64,000 nt of DNA, from NCBI GenBank assembly GCA_964650965.1, contig CAZYYO010000001.1, forward strand, positions 52,001 through 116,000. Direction: 5' to 3'. This document shows, piece after piece, positions 27,380 to 37,826 of the stretch. Every line of letters begins with the position of its first letter. Position 1 is the first letter of the stretch. Source of the stretch: CAZYYO01 sp964650965 (GTDB lineage: Bacteria > Bacillota > Clostridia > Lachnospirales > Lachnospiraceae). The notes below the pieces were generated by a model. The model had not been told where the DNA came from. It saw only the letters and a list, made by a program, of their open reading frames with translations, and ran no database searches. Position numbers and translations under genes: made by a program.

Positions 27380-29038
27380 ATGAGTAGTAAAGCCAGAAAA
27401 AGTGATACAGGATTTCTTTTGCAGGGGTCAATTCTAGCAATAGCTTCTATCATTAGCAGAATTGTCGGACTTGTATATCGTGTTCCGTTAACTGCAATTA
27501 TTGGAAAAACAGGAAATGATTTCTATGGTACAGCCTATGAAATTTATAATATTATTTTAATTATTTCCTCATATAGTATTCCTCTTGCTGTATCCAAACT
27601 AGTGGCAGCTAGAATGGCGAAAGGACAGGCACAGAATGCATATCGCGTCCTGAAGGGCTCACTTCTTTTTGCCGGTATTAGTGGAACCATAGCGAGTCTG
27701 GTGGTTTTCTTTGGTGCAGACTTTTTCACGGGCACGTTGCTAAAGACACCATTAAGTGCCATTGCACTAAGAGTTCTGGCGCCCACCTTGCTGATTGTAG
27801 CAATTGTAGGTGTTTTTCGAGGCTTTTTCCAGGGATTAAATACCATGATGCCTAGTGCAGTCTCTCAAATCATGGAGCAAATATTAAATGCTGTGGTCAG
27901 CGTTGTAGCCGCCTATTTACTTTTTTCTTATGGAGCAAAGGTAGGGGCAGTATTAGGTGATGCGGATAATTATGCTGCAGCTTATGGTGCCGCTGGTGGA
28001 ACGCTTGGAACAGCCATGGGTGCAGTCACTGCGTTTGTTTTTGTTATTTTTGTATATATGGTTTATCGAAGGCTTTTTTTGAAAAAGGTTCGAAGAGACC
28101 ATTCTAGAAATAAAGAAAGCTACCGTGAGGTTATGAAAATCTTATTCATGACCATTATCCCGGTTTTGCTAAGTACAACCGTATACAATATAAGCTCTAT
28201 TGTTGATCAGGGTATTTATAAAAATGTTGCTAATTTGCAAGGCTATTCCGTGAAGGAAATCAGTGAAGCATGGGGCGTTTTTACAGGACAGTATAAGGTA
28301 CTGATTAATGTGCCAATTTCCATCGCAAGTGCTATGGCTGCATCTTGTGTGCCAAGCCTTACAGCGGCATTTCATGGGGGAGAACGAAATCGAGTTAAAA
28401 CACAGATTCATTCTGCGACCCGATTTATTATGGTAATTGCATTTCCATGTACAGTAGGAATGGGCGTATTAGCATCCCCTATTATGCAGCTACTATTTCA
28501 CGATAATGACCCGGCTTCTGGAAAAATGCTGGCTGTTGGTGCAATCTCTATTTTGTTCTATTCCCTATCTACATTATCCAATGGATTGCTCCAGGGAATT
28601 GATCAGCTAAAGATTCCCGTTAGAAATGCTGCAATTGCTTTAGTAGCACAAGCAATTTTTTTATTAGCATTAATGGAATTCTTTGATTTGAATATCTATG
28701 CTGTGATTCTTGCCAATGCCTTTTATGCACTTATGATGTGTGTATTAAATGGAATTGCGGTGATTCGACATAGCGGAACCCATCAAAATGTATGGACCAC
28801 CTTTATTATCCCTGCCATAGCAGCTGTGATTATGGGAGCTGCCGTTTATGTTGTATATCACCTTAGCTATCTGGTAATGAAATCAAATGCTTTTTCTACC
28901 ATCCTTGCGATTGTGATTGGTGCATGCATTTATTTTATCGTACTCTTATTAATGAAGGGTATGACGGAAGATGAATTAAGAAATGTTCCTAAGGGCTATT
29001 TCATTATAAAAATAGCAAAGAAGCTTCATTTAATGTAG
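27380..29038 (+). CDS. MurJ/SpoVB-family lipid flippase (MOP superfamily)
   Basis: A polytopic 552-aa membrane protein with about 14 hydrophobic helices, of the polysaccharide-transporter branch of the MOP superfamily that includes SpoVB and YtgP/MurJ, which move lipid-linked peptidoglycan precursors. GFLLQGSILAIASIISRIVGLVYRVPLTAIIG at the N-terminus and VPISIASAMAASCVPSLTAAF in the middle are typical. Length fits MurJ-like proteins of clostridia. Whether it is the housekeeping lipid II flippase or a sporulation paralogue cannot be told here, so no symbol is given. Confidence 0.85.
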   Translation: MSSKARKSDTGFLLQGSILAIASIISRIVGLVYRVPLTAIIGKTGNDFYGTAYEIYNIILIISSYSIPLAVSKLVAARMAKGQAQNAYRVLKGSLLFAGISGTIASLVVFFGADFFTGTLLKTPLSAIALRVLAPTLLIVAIVGVFRGFFQGLNTMMPSAVSQIMEQILNAVVSVVAAYLLFSYGAKVGAVLGDADNYAAAYGAAGGTLGTAMGAVTAFVFVIFVYMVYRRLFLKKVRRDHSRNKESYREVMKILFMTIIPVLLSTTVYNISSIVDQGIYKNVANLQGYSVKEISEAWGVFTGQYKVLINVPISIASAMAASCVPSLTAAFHGGERNRVKTQIHSATRFIMVIAFPCTVGMGVLASPIMQLLFHDNDPASGKMLAVGAISILFYSLSTLSNGLLQGIDQLKIPVRNAAIALVAQAIFLLALMEFFDLNIYAVILANAFYALMMCVLNGIAVIRHSGTHQNVWTTFIIPAIAAVIMGAAVYVVYHLSYLVMKSNAFSTILAIVIGACIYFIVLLLMKGMTEDELRNVPKGYFIIKIAKKLHLM

Positions 29039-29087
29039 AAAATGAATAATATAATAAAAAATGCAGATACTGTTGTTGGTGATGAAT

Positions 29088-29456
29088 ATGAAAACAACGA
29101 AAAGTGTCTGCATTTCTATTTTGATAATTTGTTTATTTCTTGTAGGATTCTATTATGCATTGAAATTATTCTATATTGAAGAACCTCCGGTTGCGCAAAG
29201 AGGACATGTGATTGTAATTGATGAACAAGAGCCACAGACAACGGAGACGATGGATGAAGCAAAACCTCATGGATATCGAGTAAAAGTGGAAGATGGGTTC
29301 CTTACCGTCTATGACACAACAACCGGGGAAATCTATGGCTATACGGATATCGAATATAGTTCGTTAAATGATGAATTACAGAATAAAATAGTGCAGGGAC
29401 TGTATTTCGAAACGCAAAAAGAATTATATGATTTTCTGGAAAATTACACGAGTTAA
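29088..29456 (+). CDS. Small membrane-anchored protein with BofC-like C-terminal domain
   Basis: About 122 aa: a signal anchor (VCISILIICLFLVGFYYAL, residues 8-26), a variable Pro/Glu/Thr segment, and a C-terminal 60-residue domain (YRVKVEDGFLTVYDTTTGEIYGY, then SLNDELQNKIVQGLYF and QKELYDFLENY) that resembles the C-terminal domain of the sporulation checkpoint protein BofC. The frame opens at ATG 29061, but GGTGAT sits before ATG 29088, so the shorter start is preferred. The BofC match is by pattern only and is moderate. Confidence 0.6.
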   Translation: MKTTKSVCISILIICLFLVGFYYALKLFYIEEPPVAQRGHVIVIDEQEPQTTETMDEAKPHGYRVKVEDGFLTVYDTTTGEIYGYTDIEYSSLNDELQNKIVQGLYFETQKELYDFLENYTS

Positions 29457-29475
29457 TGCTACAATACCTGTGGTG

Positions 29476-30738
29476 ATGATTTTGAAAAATAAAAAGAAAT
29501 TAGAATATGATGTTACTGTGATTGGCGGCGGAGCCTCTGGATTGATGGCATCCATTTGTGCGGCCAGAACTGGAGCCACCGTTGCAATCATAGAACATAA
29601 CAATCGTGTGGGCAAGAAGATTCTTTCCACTGGAAATGGTAAATGTAATTACACCAATGAAAGTATGGGTACGTCCTATTATTATGGGGCTGACCCTGAT
29701 TTTATTGCGTCTATCTTAAAACAGTTCTCTAGAGATGACACCCTTGCCTTTTTTCAAGAACTGGGGATTCAACCCTTGGTGCAAAGAGGGGGGTATTATT
29801 ATCCTGCCAGCGAACAGGCACAGGCAGTATTAGATGTATTAAGGATGGAAATGAGACGTCTTAAAATCCCTACATATTTAGACCTTAATATAAGGCAGAT
29901 GAGAAAATGCTCCGATTATTTTGAAATCCATCTATCAGATGGTACCTTACTGTCTAGTAGGAAGGTAATACTTGCTACGGGGGGAGCCGCTGCTTCAAAG
30001 CTTGGGTCAGATGGTACCGGCTATGCATTGGCAACCCAGTTGGGACATCATGTAATCCCTCTTGTGCCAGCACTTGTTGCTTTAGAAGCAAGCGATGCAT
30101 GGTGCAAATCCTTGGCAGGGGTACGGGCAAAAGGAAAAGTCTCATTGCTGATTGATGGAAAGCTTATTGCAGAGGATCAGGGGGAAATTCAATTTACTGC
30201 CCAGGGAATTTCTGGAATTCCCGTTTTCCAAATCAGTCGTTTTGCAGCATATGGATGTTTGGAAAAGAAGACGGTAACGGCAGTGATTCAATTATTCCCG
30301 GATTATTCTGCTGTTTGGATGGAGGAGCTTTTATTTCAGCGTTTTCATTCCAGAGGAGGGGATAAAACCTGCGAAGAGGCCTGTATTGGTCTTTTAAACA
30401 AAAAGCTGATTCCTATATTATTGCAAAACGCAGGCATTTCCTGTACAAAGCTAGCAGTCACCATTGAAAGCAGACAAATAAAAAAACTGGCAAGGGAACT
30501 TTCTCATTTCACTTTTCATATCGTGGGGACAAAAGGATTGGAATCTGCACAGGTAACCGCTGGAGGCATCGATGTAAATGAAGTTCATCCAGAATCCTTA
30601 GAATCAAGACTTTGTCCAGGTTTATATTTTGCAGGTGAAATCCTAAATGTGGATGGCATCTGTGGCGGCTATAATCTTCAGTGGGCATGGTCAAGTGGCT
30701 ATGTAACTGGAACAGCAACAGCAAAGGAATGTATATGA
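29476..30738 (+). CDS. HI0933/YhiN-family flavoprotein (NAD(P)/FAD-dependent oxidoreductase)
   Basis: A cytoplasmic FAD protein of about 420 aa. The dinucleotide fold DVTVIGGGASGLMASICAARTG lies at the N-terminus, followed by RVGKKILSTGNGKCNYTN, the family hallmark. VILATGGAAASKLGSDGTGYALA is the second FAD-contact segment, and the C-terminus has ICGGYNLQWAWSSGYVTG. The biological substrate is unknown. ATG 29476 lacks a clear ribosome site, while TTG 29482 has GGTGAT 4 bases upstream, so the start may be two codons later. It is coupled to the next gene by ATGA. Confidence 0.88.
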   Translation: MILKNKKKLEYDVTVIGGGASGLMASICAARTGATVAIIEHNNRVGKKILSTGNGKCNYTNESMGTSYYYGADPDFIASILKQFSRDDTLAFFQELGIQPLVQRGGYYYPASEQAQAVLDVLRMEMRRLKIPTYLDLNIRQMRKCSDYFEIHLSDGTLLSSRKVILATGGAAASKLGSDGTGYALATQLGHHVIPLVPALVALEASDAWCKSLAGVRAKGKVSLLIDGKLIAEDQGEIQFTAQGISGIPVFQISRFAAYGCLEKKTVTAVIQLFPDYSAVWMEELLFQRFHSRGGDKTCEEACIGLLNKKLIPILLQNAGISCTKLAVTIESRQIKKLARELSHFTFHIVGTKGLESAQVTAGGIDVNEVHPESLESRLCPGLYFAGEILNVDGICGGYNLQWAWSSGYVTGTATAKECI

Positions 30739-32333
30739 TACAAATACAACAGGTGAAAGTACCAGTTTCACAAAAGACAACAAAACATTTAAAAAAGAAA
30801 GCAGCGAGAGAACTACATATTGGGGAGCATGAGATTTCAGAAATTGTAATTCTTAAGGAGTCTATTGATGCAAGGAAAAAGCCTGATTTGTATTATGTAC
30901 TGAATTTAGGGGTTAAAATTACTGGCGCCGAGAAAGATGTGCTGCATAAAAACAAAAGAAACAGCAAGATATCAATTTTTGAAAAGATAAAATATCATCC
31001 AGTATGTGTCGGGGTGAAACCGTTACAAGATCCACCCGTTATTATTGGAGCCGGTCCAGCGGGACTTTTCGCTGCATATCTTTTGGCAAAAGAAGGCTTT
31101 TGTCCCATTATTTTGGAGCGGGGAGCAGACATTGTAAGTCGTACTGCTGATGTGAGTTCTTTTTGGAAAAGCGGTTTGCTGAATCCTGCTTCCAATGTAC
31201 AATTTGGTGAAGGTGGAGCAGGGGCTTTTTCTGATGGAAAATTAAATACCTTGGTGAAAGATAAATTTGGACGAAATCGATTTATTTTAGAGACCTTTGT
31301 TTCCTTTGGCGCACCAGAATCTATTTTGTATGAAAACAAGCCTCACATTGGAACGGACCGACTGTTTCATGTTGTACAAAATATGAGAAATGAAATCATT
31401 CGTTTAGGCGGAAGCGTACGCTTTTCCTCCTGCGTTACAGATTTTATTTATCAAGATAATGAAATCAAACAGTTAGTGATTAATCAGCAGGAGCTTCTTT
31501 CAGCTTCTGTAGTAATACTTGCCATTGGACATAGTGCCAGAGATACCTTTGTAAAATTACATGAACAGGATATTGCCATGACGGCGAAAGAATTTGCAGT
31601 AGGTTTTCGTGTGGAACATCCACAGACAAAGATTAATGAGAGTCAGTATGGAGTAGCCAAACCAGAGCATTTATCTGCGGCACCATACAAGTTAACCGCC
31701 AATTTAGAAAATGGACGAGGCATATATTCCTTTTGCATGTGTCCTGGGGGATATGTTGTAAATGCTTCCTCTCATTTGAAACAGTGCGCAGTAAATGGGA
31801 TGAGTTATTTTCGGCGAGACTCAAAAAATGCCAATAGTGCAATTATTGTATCTGTTGGCGCCAGAGAATATGATATGGCAGATCCTTTGTCTGGAATGAA
31901 ATACCAGCAGAACATCGAGGCAAAAGCCTATGAAATAGGACAGGGTAAATTACCACAACAATTGTATGGCGATTTTCTAGATCATAAAACCTCCGTTTCC
32001 TATGGTTCATTTACAAGTGAAGCAAAAGGAGCTGTTACATTTGGAAATTTGCGAGATATTTTTTCAGAGGACATCAATGACTCCTTTATACAGGGAATGG
32101 AACAATTCGGAAAGAAAATCAGTGGCTTTAACAGTAGAGAAACGATTTTGTCAGGAGTTGAAAGTCGTACCTCATCCCCCATTCGAATCCTCAGAGATGA
32201 AACATTGCAAAGTAATCGAAAGGGATTGTATCCCTGTGGAGAAGGTGCCGGATACGCCGGTGGAATCATGTCTGCAGCAATGGATGGACTTAAGGTTGCG
32301 GAAGAAATATTAAAATGCTATAAGAGAGGTTAA
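30735..32333 (+). CDS. FAD-dependent dehydrogenase of the COG2509 family
   Basis: A 532-aa flavoprotein. A unique N-terminal domain of about 90 residues (QQVKVPVSQKTTKHLKKKAAREL, basic, ferredoxin-fold-like) precedes the Rossmann FAD site PPVIIGAGPAGLFAAYLLAKEG. Downstream are NVQFGEGGAGAFSDGKLNT and the C-terminal CGEGAGYAGGIMSAAMDGLKVAE. This layout is that of the uncharacterised FAD-dependent dehydrogenases of COG2509; the substrate is unknown. ATG 30735 is in an ATGA overlap and has AAAGGAA upstream. The mutS start follows after 5 bases. Confidence 0.88.
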   Translation: MIQIQQVKVPVSQKTTKHLKKKAARELHIGEHEISEIVILKESIDARKKPDLYYVLNLGVKITGAEKDVLHKNKRNSKISIFEKIKYHPVCVGVKPLQDPPVIIGAGPAGLFAAYLLAKEGFCPIILERGADIVSRTADVSSFWKSGLLNPASNVQFGEGGAGAFSDGKLNTLVKDKFGRNRFILETFVSFGAPESILYENKPHIGTDRLFHVVQNMRNEIIRLGGSVRFSSCVTDFIYQDNEIKQLVINQQELLSASVVILAIGHSARDTFVKLHEQDIAMTAKEFAVGFRVEHPQTKINESQYGVAKPEHLSAAPYKLTANLENGRGIYSFCMCPGGYVVNASSHLKQCAVNGMSYFRRDSKNANSAIIVSVGAREYDMADPLSGMKYQQNIEAKAYEIGQGKLPQQLYGDFLDHKTSVSYGSFTSEAKGAVTFGNLRDIFSEDINDSFIQGMEQFGKKISGFNSRETILSGVESRTSSPIRILRDETLQSNRKGLYPCGEGAGYAGGIMSAAMDGLKVAEEILKCYKRG

Positions 32334-32338
32334 CAAAA

Positions 32339-34984
32339 TTGGCTGAATATACACCAATGATGCAGCATTATCTGCGTACAAAGGAAGAAAATAAAGATTG
32401 CATTCTTTTCTATCGGTTGGGTGATTTCTATGAGATGTTTTTTGATGATGCAATTACCGTATCTAGGGAATTAGAGCTGACGCTTACCGGAAAAAGCTGT
32501 GGTATGGAGGAACGTGCGCCTATGTGTGGCATCCCGTATCACGCGGTAGAGGGATATTTGACCAGACTGGTGAACAAAGGGTATAAGGTTGCAATTTGTG
32601 AACAGGTGGAAGACCCGAAGACGGCAAAGGGCATGGTGAAACGTGCAGTGGTGCGTATCGTGACCCCTGGTACCAACATAGATGCCATGTCATTAGATGA
32701 GTCAAAAAACAACTATATCATGAGTATTGTTTGCTTTCCCGATGGGTATGGATTAGCAATCGCGGATGTATCAACCGCAGATTTTTTTGTTACAGAAGTG
32801 GAAAATGAACGAAAGCTTTTAGATGAGATCAATAAATATTCACCATCAGAGATTGTATGCAATGATGCTTTTTATGTAAGTGGTGTGAATTTAGAAGAGC
32901 TGCGGGGCAGAATGGAAATTGCAATTTCTGCATTGGATGCTGCGTATTTTGAAGATGCATTAACAAAAAGTATTTTGCTGGATCATTTTAAAGTAAAAAG
33001 TCTAGACAGTCTTGGGTTAGCGGATTTCTCCACCGGCTGTATCGCTGCAGGTGCATTGTTAAAATACCTCTATGAGACTCAAAAATCACAGCTTGCCCAT
33101 ATGACAAGAATTCAGCCTTATATTAATGGAAATTTCATGATCCTTGACAGCTTTACCAGAAGAAATTTGGAGCTGACAGAAACATTAAGAGATAAACAAA
33201 AAAGAGGTTCCCTGCTTTGGGTATTAGATAAAACAAAAACGGCTATGGGAGCAAGAACCTTACGCTCTTTTATTGAGCAGCCATTAATTGATGTGGATGA
33301 AATCAATCATCGCCTAGATGCCATACAGGAACTGAATCAGAACATGATTACCAGGGAAGAAATGAGAGAATACCTGGCTCCTATTTACGATTTGGAACGA
33401 TTGATTACCAGAGTGACTTACCAAACAGCCAATCCCAGGGATTTGATTGCTTTTAAGAATTCCATTAAAATGCTTGTACCTATTAAATCCTTATTAAAGG
33501 ATTTCTCTTGTTACATGCTCCGTAATATAGATGATGAGATTGATGCTTTACAGGATATTTTCACATTAATAGACCAGGCAATCAGTGAAGAACCCCCGAT
33601 TTCAGTCCGAGATGGTGATATTTTAAAGGATGGATATCTAGAGGAGATTGACCATTTAAGAAAGGCAAAAACAGAGGGGAAAAGCTGGCTTGCCCAATTA
33701 GAAGCAAAAGAACGGGATAAAACAGGAATAAAAAATCTAAAAATAAAATATAATAAGGTTTTTGGTTATTACCTGGAGGTGACAAATTCCTATAAGGATC
33801 TTGTACCGGAATATTTTATGCGAAAGCAGACATTGACCAATGCAGAGCGTTATATTACTCCAGAATTAAAGGAGCTAGAAGATGTGATTCTAGGTGCAGA
33901 AGATAAACTGGTGAATTTAGAATATGAATATTTCAAAGAAATTCGAGAAAAGATTGCGGGAGAAGTTGCTAGAATTCAAAGAACAGCTAAGGCAGTTGCT
34001 TATCTCGATGTATTTGTATCCTTGGCAGTGGTTGCAGAAGCCAATCATTATTGTCGACCGAAAATAAGCAACAAAGGAACCATTGACATCAAAGGTGGTC
34101 GTCATCCGGTTGTAGAGAAGATGATTACCAATGATATGTTTATAGAAAATGATACATATTTAGACAATAATAAGCATCGTGTATCTATTATTACTGGTCC
34201 TAATATGGCTGGAAAGTCCACTTATATGCGGCAAACTGCCTTAATTACACTTATGGCTCAAATCGGCTGCTATGTACCTGCCACAAAAGCAGAAATAGGA
34301 ATCGTAGATCGGATTTTTACCCGGGTGGGAGCTTCTGACGATTTGGCTTCCGGTCAAAGTACATTCATGGTAGAAATGAATGAGGTGGCAAATATTTTAA
34401 GAAATGCCACCAGCAAATCACTATTAATATTGGATGAAATTGGACGTGGTACGAGCACCTTTGATGGTTTAAGTATTGCATGGGCAGTGGTTGAACATAT
34501 TTGTAATCCTAAGCTCATTGGAGCTAAGACATTATTTGCAACCCATTATCATGAGCTGACGGAGCTGGAAGGCAAAATAGCTGGAGTAAATAATTATTGT
34601 ATTGCAGTGAAAGAAAACGGAGATGATATTGTATTTCTTCGTAAAATCATTTCCGGGGGAGCTGATAAGAGCTATGGAATTCAGGTTGCAAAACTAGCAG
34701 GGCTTCCCGATACTGTCATAGAACGGGCAAAAGTAATTGTGGAACAGCTGGTTGCAAATGATATTGCAGATGTTGCGAAAAATATTGCTATAGAAGGAAG
34801 CAGTACAATTAAGAAAAAAGAAAAATTAGATGAAGTAGATTTAACACAGATGTCATTATTTGATACCATCAAAGATGATGATATTATTGATGAATTAAGA
34901 GAAATTGATATCACCCACATGACACCAATGGATGCTATGTATAAATTAAATGAACTGCAAAATAAGGTGAAAAACAGATGGTAA
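32339..34984 (+). CDS. mutS: DNA mismatch repair protein MutS
   Basis: Mismatch recognition ATPase, 881 aa, the normal MutS1 length. The mismatch-wedging FxE is in RLGDFYEMFFDDA near residue 28. The connector, lever and clamp domains follow, then the ATPase with Walker A TGPNMAGKSTYMRQ (about 620), SSFMVEMNE-type loop as QSTFMVEMNEVANIL, Walker B LLILDEIGRGTSTFDG and ATHYHELTELE. The C-terminus has the short dimerisation tail. The start is TTG with GAGAGGT 8 bases before it. mutL begins inside its last codons. Confidence 0.97.
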   Translation: MAEYTPMMQHYLRTKEENKDCILFYRLGDFYEMFFDDAITVSRELELTLTGKSCGMEERAPMCGIPYHAVEGYLTRLVNKGYKVAICEQVEDPKTAKGMVKRAVVRIVTPGTNIDAMSLDESKNNYIMSIVCFPDGYGLAIADVSTADFFVTEVENERKLLDEINKYSPSEIVCNDAFYVSGVNLEELRGRMEIAISALDAAYFEDALTKSILLDHFKVKSLDSLGLADFSTGCIAAGALLKYLYETQKSQLAHMTRIQPYINGNFMILDSFTRRNLELTETLRDKQKRGSLLWVLDKTKTAMGARTLRSFIEQPLIDVDEINHRLDAIQELNQNMITREEMREYLAPIYDLERLITRVTYQTANPRDLIAFKNSIKMLVPIKSLLKDFSCYMLRNIDDEIDALQDIFTLIDQAISEEPPISVRDGDILKDGYLEEIDHLRKAKTEGKSWLAQLEAKERDKTGIKNLKIKYNKVFGYYLEVTNSYKDLVPEYFMRKQTLTNAERYITPELKELEDVILGAEDKLVNLEYEYFKEIREKIAGEVARIQRTAKAVAYLDVFVSLAVVAEANHYCRPKISNKGTIDIKGGRHPVVEKMITNDMFIENDTYLDNNKHRVSIITGPNMAGKSTYMRQTALITLMAQIGCYVPATKAEIGIVDRIFTRVGASDDLASGQSTFMVEMNEVANILRNATSKSLLILDEIGRGTSTFDGLSIAWAVVEHICNPKLIGAKTLFATHYHELTELEGKIAGVNNYCIAVKENGDDIVFLRKIISGGADKSYGIQVAKLAGLPDTVIERAKVIVEQLVANDIADVAKNIAIEGSSTIKKKEKLDEVDLTQMSLFDTIKDDDIIDELREIDITHMTPMDAMYKLNELQNKVKNRW

Positions 34985-36876
34985 GAAATGAAATAGCCCT
35001 GCTAAGTAAGGATACAATTGATAAAATCGCAGCGGGAGAGGTGGTAGAACGGCCAGCCTCTGTGGTAAAAGAATTAGTGGAAAATGCGATTGATGCAGGT
35101 TCGGATGCTATTACCGTGGAAATCAAAGAAGGGGGCACTACCTTTATTCGTATTACCGACAATGGCTGTGGTATCCCAAAAGATGAAATCCCCCTGGCAT
35201 TTTTGCGTCATTCCACCAGTAAAATCCGCAGTGCTGAGGATTTAAAGGAAATACAAAGTCTGGGATTTCGAGGAGAAGCTCTGTCAAGTATTTCCGCCGT
35301 ATCTAGAGTGGAATTAATTACTAAAACTCAGGAGGAATTAACAGGGGTTCGTTATATTATGGAGGGTGCCAGTGAAGTTTCCTGTGAGGAGATTGGTGCA
35401 CCTTGTGGAACGACCTTTTTGATTTACCAATTATTCTATAACACGCCGGTACGCAAGAAATTTCTAAAAAGTCCTGCTACCGAAGGAGGTTACATTCAAG
35501 ATTTAATGGAACGCCTTGCTTTATCTCATCCATCCATTGCTTTTCGGTTTATTAACAATGGACAGGAGAAAATAAATACCTCTGGCAATGGAAATTTAAA
35601 GGATATGATTTATCAGATTTATGGCAGAGAGATTACCAGCCATTTACTGGAGGTTCACCAGGAATTTGCGGATGTTACCATAGATGGATATATTGGAAAG
35701 CCCATGATTTCCCGGGGAAATCGTAATATGGAGAACTTCTTCGTACAACAGCGGTTTATTAAAAGTAAAATATTATCCAAAGCTGTTGAGGATGGTTATA
35801 AGGGCTATTTAATGCAGCACCAGTATCCCTTTGTAGTGTTGAATCTAACCTTCCATGGCGCTTATGTGGATGTGAATATTCATCCCACCAAGCAGGAGGT
35901 CCGTTTTGAGGATGACAGTGACATTTACCAGAAGATTTATCAAATGATTCATAATCGCCTGGAGCAAAGAGAAGGTATTGAACAGGTTCCTGTGGCACCG
36001 CCTGAAAAAGAAGCAGCCCTGCCAAAAAAGGAAATGGGACCAGAGCCCTTTGAACAGCAGCGACGAAATGCTATGAAAACCAGTATGGTAGCAGAAGCGG
36101 TTGCCTGGAAGCCCTCTGTTACCACACCAGAATCATCAGGTGTTGATGTAATTTCTAAATCCACAGAGAAAGCATACAGCGATACAGTAGAACATTCACC
36201 GTATATTGGTACTTCCATGGATGAACCACAGGAAAAAGATGCATATATTCAGCAGGAGCTGTCTCAGCTTCAGCCGGAATTTTTATCAAAGGAAGCAAAA
36301 GAACAGTATCACATGATTGGACAATTATTCGACACCTATTGGTTGATACAGTATGAGGACAGCTTATATATTATTGACCAGCATGCTGCCCATGAAAAGG
36401 TGCTGTATGAACATACCATGCGTTCTCTTCGCAATAAGGAAATGACCACACAGCTGATTAGTCCGCCTATGATTATTACATTAAATGCCATGGAACAGCA
36501 GGTACTACACCGATATCAGGATGCTTTTTGTGACTTGGGATATGTGATTACGGAATTTGGTGGAAAGGAATATTCCATCAGTGGAATTCCAGGCAATTTG
36601 TTTAACATTGATGCCAAAGAATTATTTATGAATATATTAGCTGAATGCAGTGATTTAAAGGCCATTGATTCCTATGAATTAATTCTGGAAAAGGTTGCCT
36701 CTATGTCCTGCAAGGCGGCTGTAAAGGGAAATCAGAAATTATCTCAAAAGGAAGTGGAGGCTTTGATTGATGAGCTTCTTACACTGGACAATCCATATCA
36801 TTGTCCCCATGGAAGACCAACCATTATATCCATGAGCCGATATGAAATTGAGAAGAAATTTAAAAGGATTGTATAA
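34978..36876 (+). CDS. mutL: DNA mismatch repair protein MutL, with endonuclease motif
   Basis: Matchmaker ATPase and nicking endonuclease of mismatch repair. The protein is 632 aa. The GHKL ATPase comes first: AAGEVVERPASVVKELVENAIDAG, DNGCGIP, HSTSKI and GFRGEALSSI. The C-terminal domain carries the DQHA(x)2E(x)4E metal motif as DQHAAHEKVLYEH near residue 466 plus CPHGRP near 607, so the protein should nick DNA itself, as expected where MutH is absent. The start overlaps the end of mutS by 7 bases. Confidence 0.96.
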   Translation: MVRNEIALLSKDTIDKIAAGEVVERPASVVKELVENAIDAGSDAITVEIKEGGTTFIRITDNGCGIPKDEIPLAFLRHSTSKIRSAEDLKEIQSLGFRGEALSSISAVSRVELITKTQEELTGVRYIMEGASEVSCEEIGAPCGTTFLIYQLFYNTPVRKKFLKSPATEGGYIQDLMERLALSHPSIAFRFINNGQEKINTSGNGNLKDMIYQIYGREITSHLLEVHQEFADVTIDGYIGKPMISRGNRNMENFFVQQRFIKSKILSKAVEDGYKGYLMQHQYPFVVLNLTFHGAYVDVNIHPTKQEVRFEDDSDIYQKIYQMIHNRLEQREGIEQVPVAPPEKEAALPKKEMGPEPFEQQRRNAMKTSMVAEAVAWKPSVTTPESSGVDVISKSTEKAYSDTVEHSPYIGTSMDEPQEKDAYIQQELSQLQPEFLSKEAKEQYHMIGQLFDTYWLIQYEDSLYIIDQHAAHEKVLYEHTMRSLRNKEMTTQLISPPMIITLNAMEQQVLHRYQDAFCDLGYVITEFGGKEYSISGIPGNLFNIDAKELFMNILAECSDLKAIDSYELILEKVASMSCKAAVKGNQKLSQKEVEALIDELLTLDNPYHCPHGRPTIISMSRYEIEKKFKRIV

Positions 36877-36878
36877 CC

Positions 36879-37826
36879 ATGAAGAAAAGACCGTTAGTTA
36901 TTATTGCAGGTCCCACCGGGGTTGGAAAAACCAAACTATCCATTCAATTAGCCAAGGCCATTGGGGGAGAAATTATTTCCTGTGATTCCGTTCAGGTGTA
37001 TCGTGGGATGGATATTGGGTCGGCGAAAATTACCCAAGAGGAAATGGAGCAGGTACCGCATTATCTCATTGATGTGTTAGATCCTACCGACGACTTTAAT
37101 GTTATGCTGTTTCAACAGATGGCAAAAGAGGCTATGGAAACTATTTATCAAAAGGGAAAAATTCCTATTTTAGTTGGAGGAACGGCGTTTTATACCCAGG
37201 CATTGCTTCGAAATATTGATTTTACCAAGGAATCCAATCCTAACAGGATTCGTCGGGAATTGGAGGATTATGCTAATGAATATGGCAATCAGGCCTTGCA
37301 TCAACGCTTGTTGCAGGTAGATCCAAAATCAGCTGAAATCATTCATTATAATAATCGAAAAAGAGTGATACGGGCACTGGAATACTATCAGCAAACAGGA
37401 ACTCCTATTTCTGCACATAACGAAATAGAAAAGCAAAAGGAATCCCCCTATAACTTTTGTTATTTTGTATTAAATGACAGGAGAGAACTGCTATATCAGC
37501 GAATTGACCAACGGGTAGATGAAATGATAAAGCTTGGCCTGGTACAGGAAGTGGAGACACTGCTGCATCAGGGCTGCACCAGGGACATGACCTCTATGCA
37601 GGCTTTGGGATATAAGGAAATCATCGCCTATCTTCAGGGAGAATGCAGCCTGGAGCAGGCAATCTATACCATAAAAAGAGACACCCGGCATTTTGCCAAG
37701 CGTCAGCTGACCTGGTATCGCAGGGAACCGGATATTATCTGGATCAATAAGGATACGTTAGAATATAACAATGACAATATATTAGCTTACATGTTAAAGC
37801 AGATACAGGAACGAGGAATCAAATGA
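36879..37826 (+). CDS. miaA: tRNA dimethylallyltransferase
   Basis: Adds a dimethylallyl group to A37 of tRNAs reading UNN codons. The protein is 315 aa. The P-loop GPTGVGKTKLSIQLA is at residue 11, the substrate motif SCDSVQVYRGMDIGSAK at 35-51, and PHYLIDVLDP and LVGGTAFYTQALL follow. The C-terminal SMQALGYKEIIAYLQGE and FAKRQLTWYRRE contact tRNA. It follows mutL by two bases and overlaps the next gene by ATGA. No hfq gene follows, unlike in Bacillus. Confidence 0.96.
   Translation: MKKRPLVIIAGPTGVGKTKLSIQLAKAIGGEIISCDSVQVYRGMDIGSAKITQEEMEQVPHYLIDVLDPTDDFNVMLFQQMAKEAMETIYQKGKIPILVGGTAFYTQALLRNIDFTKESNPNRIRRELEDYANEYGNQALHQRLLQVDPKSAEIIHYNNRKRVIRALEYYQQTGTPISAHNEIEKQKESPYNFCYFVLNDRRELLYQRIDQRVDEMIKLGLVQEVETLLHQGCTRDMTSMQALGYKEIIAYLQGECSLEQAIYTIKRDTRHFAKRQLTWYRREPDIIWINKDTLEYNNDNILAYMLKQIQERGIK

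Noticed and set aside
32002..32313. 103-codon plus-strand frame inside the COG2509 flavoprotein gene
   Set aside because: It overlaps a strongly conserved coding region in another frame and has no ribosome site.
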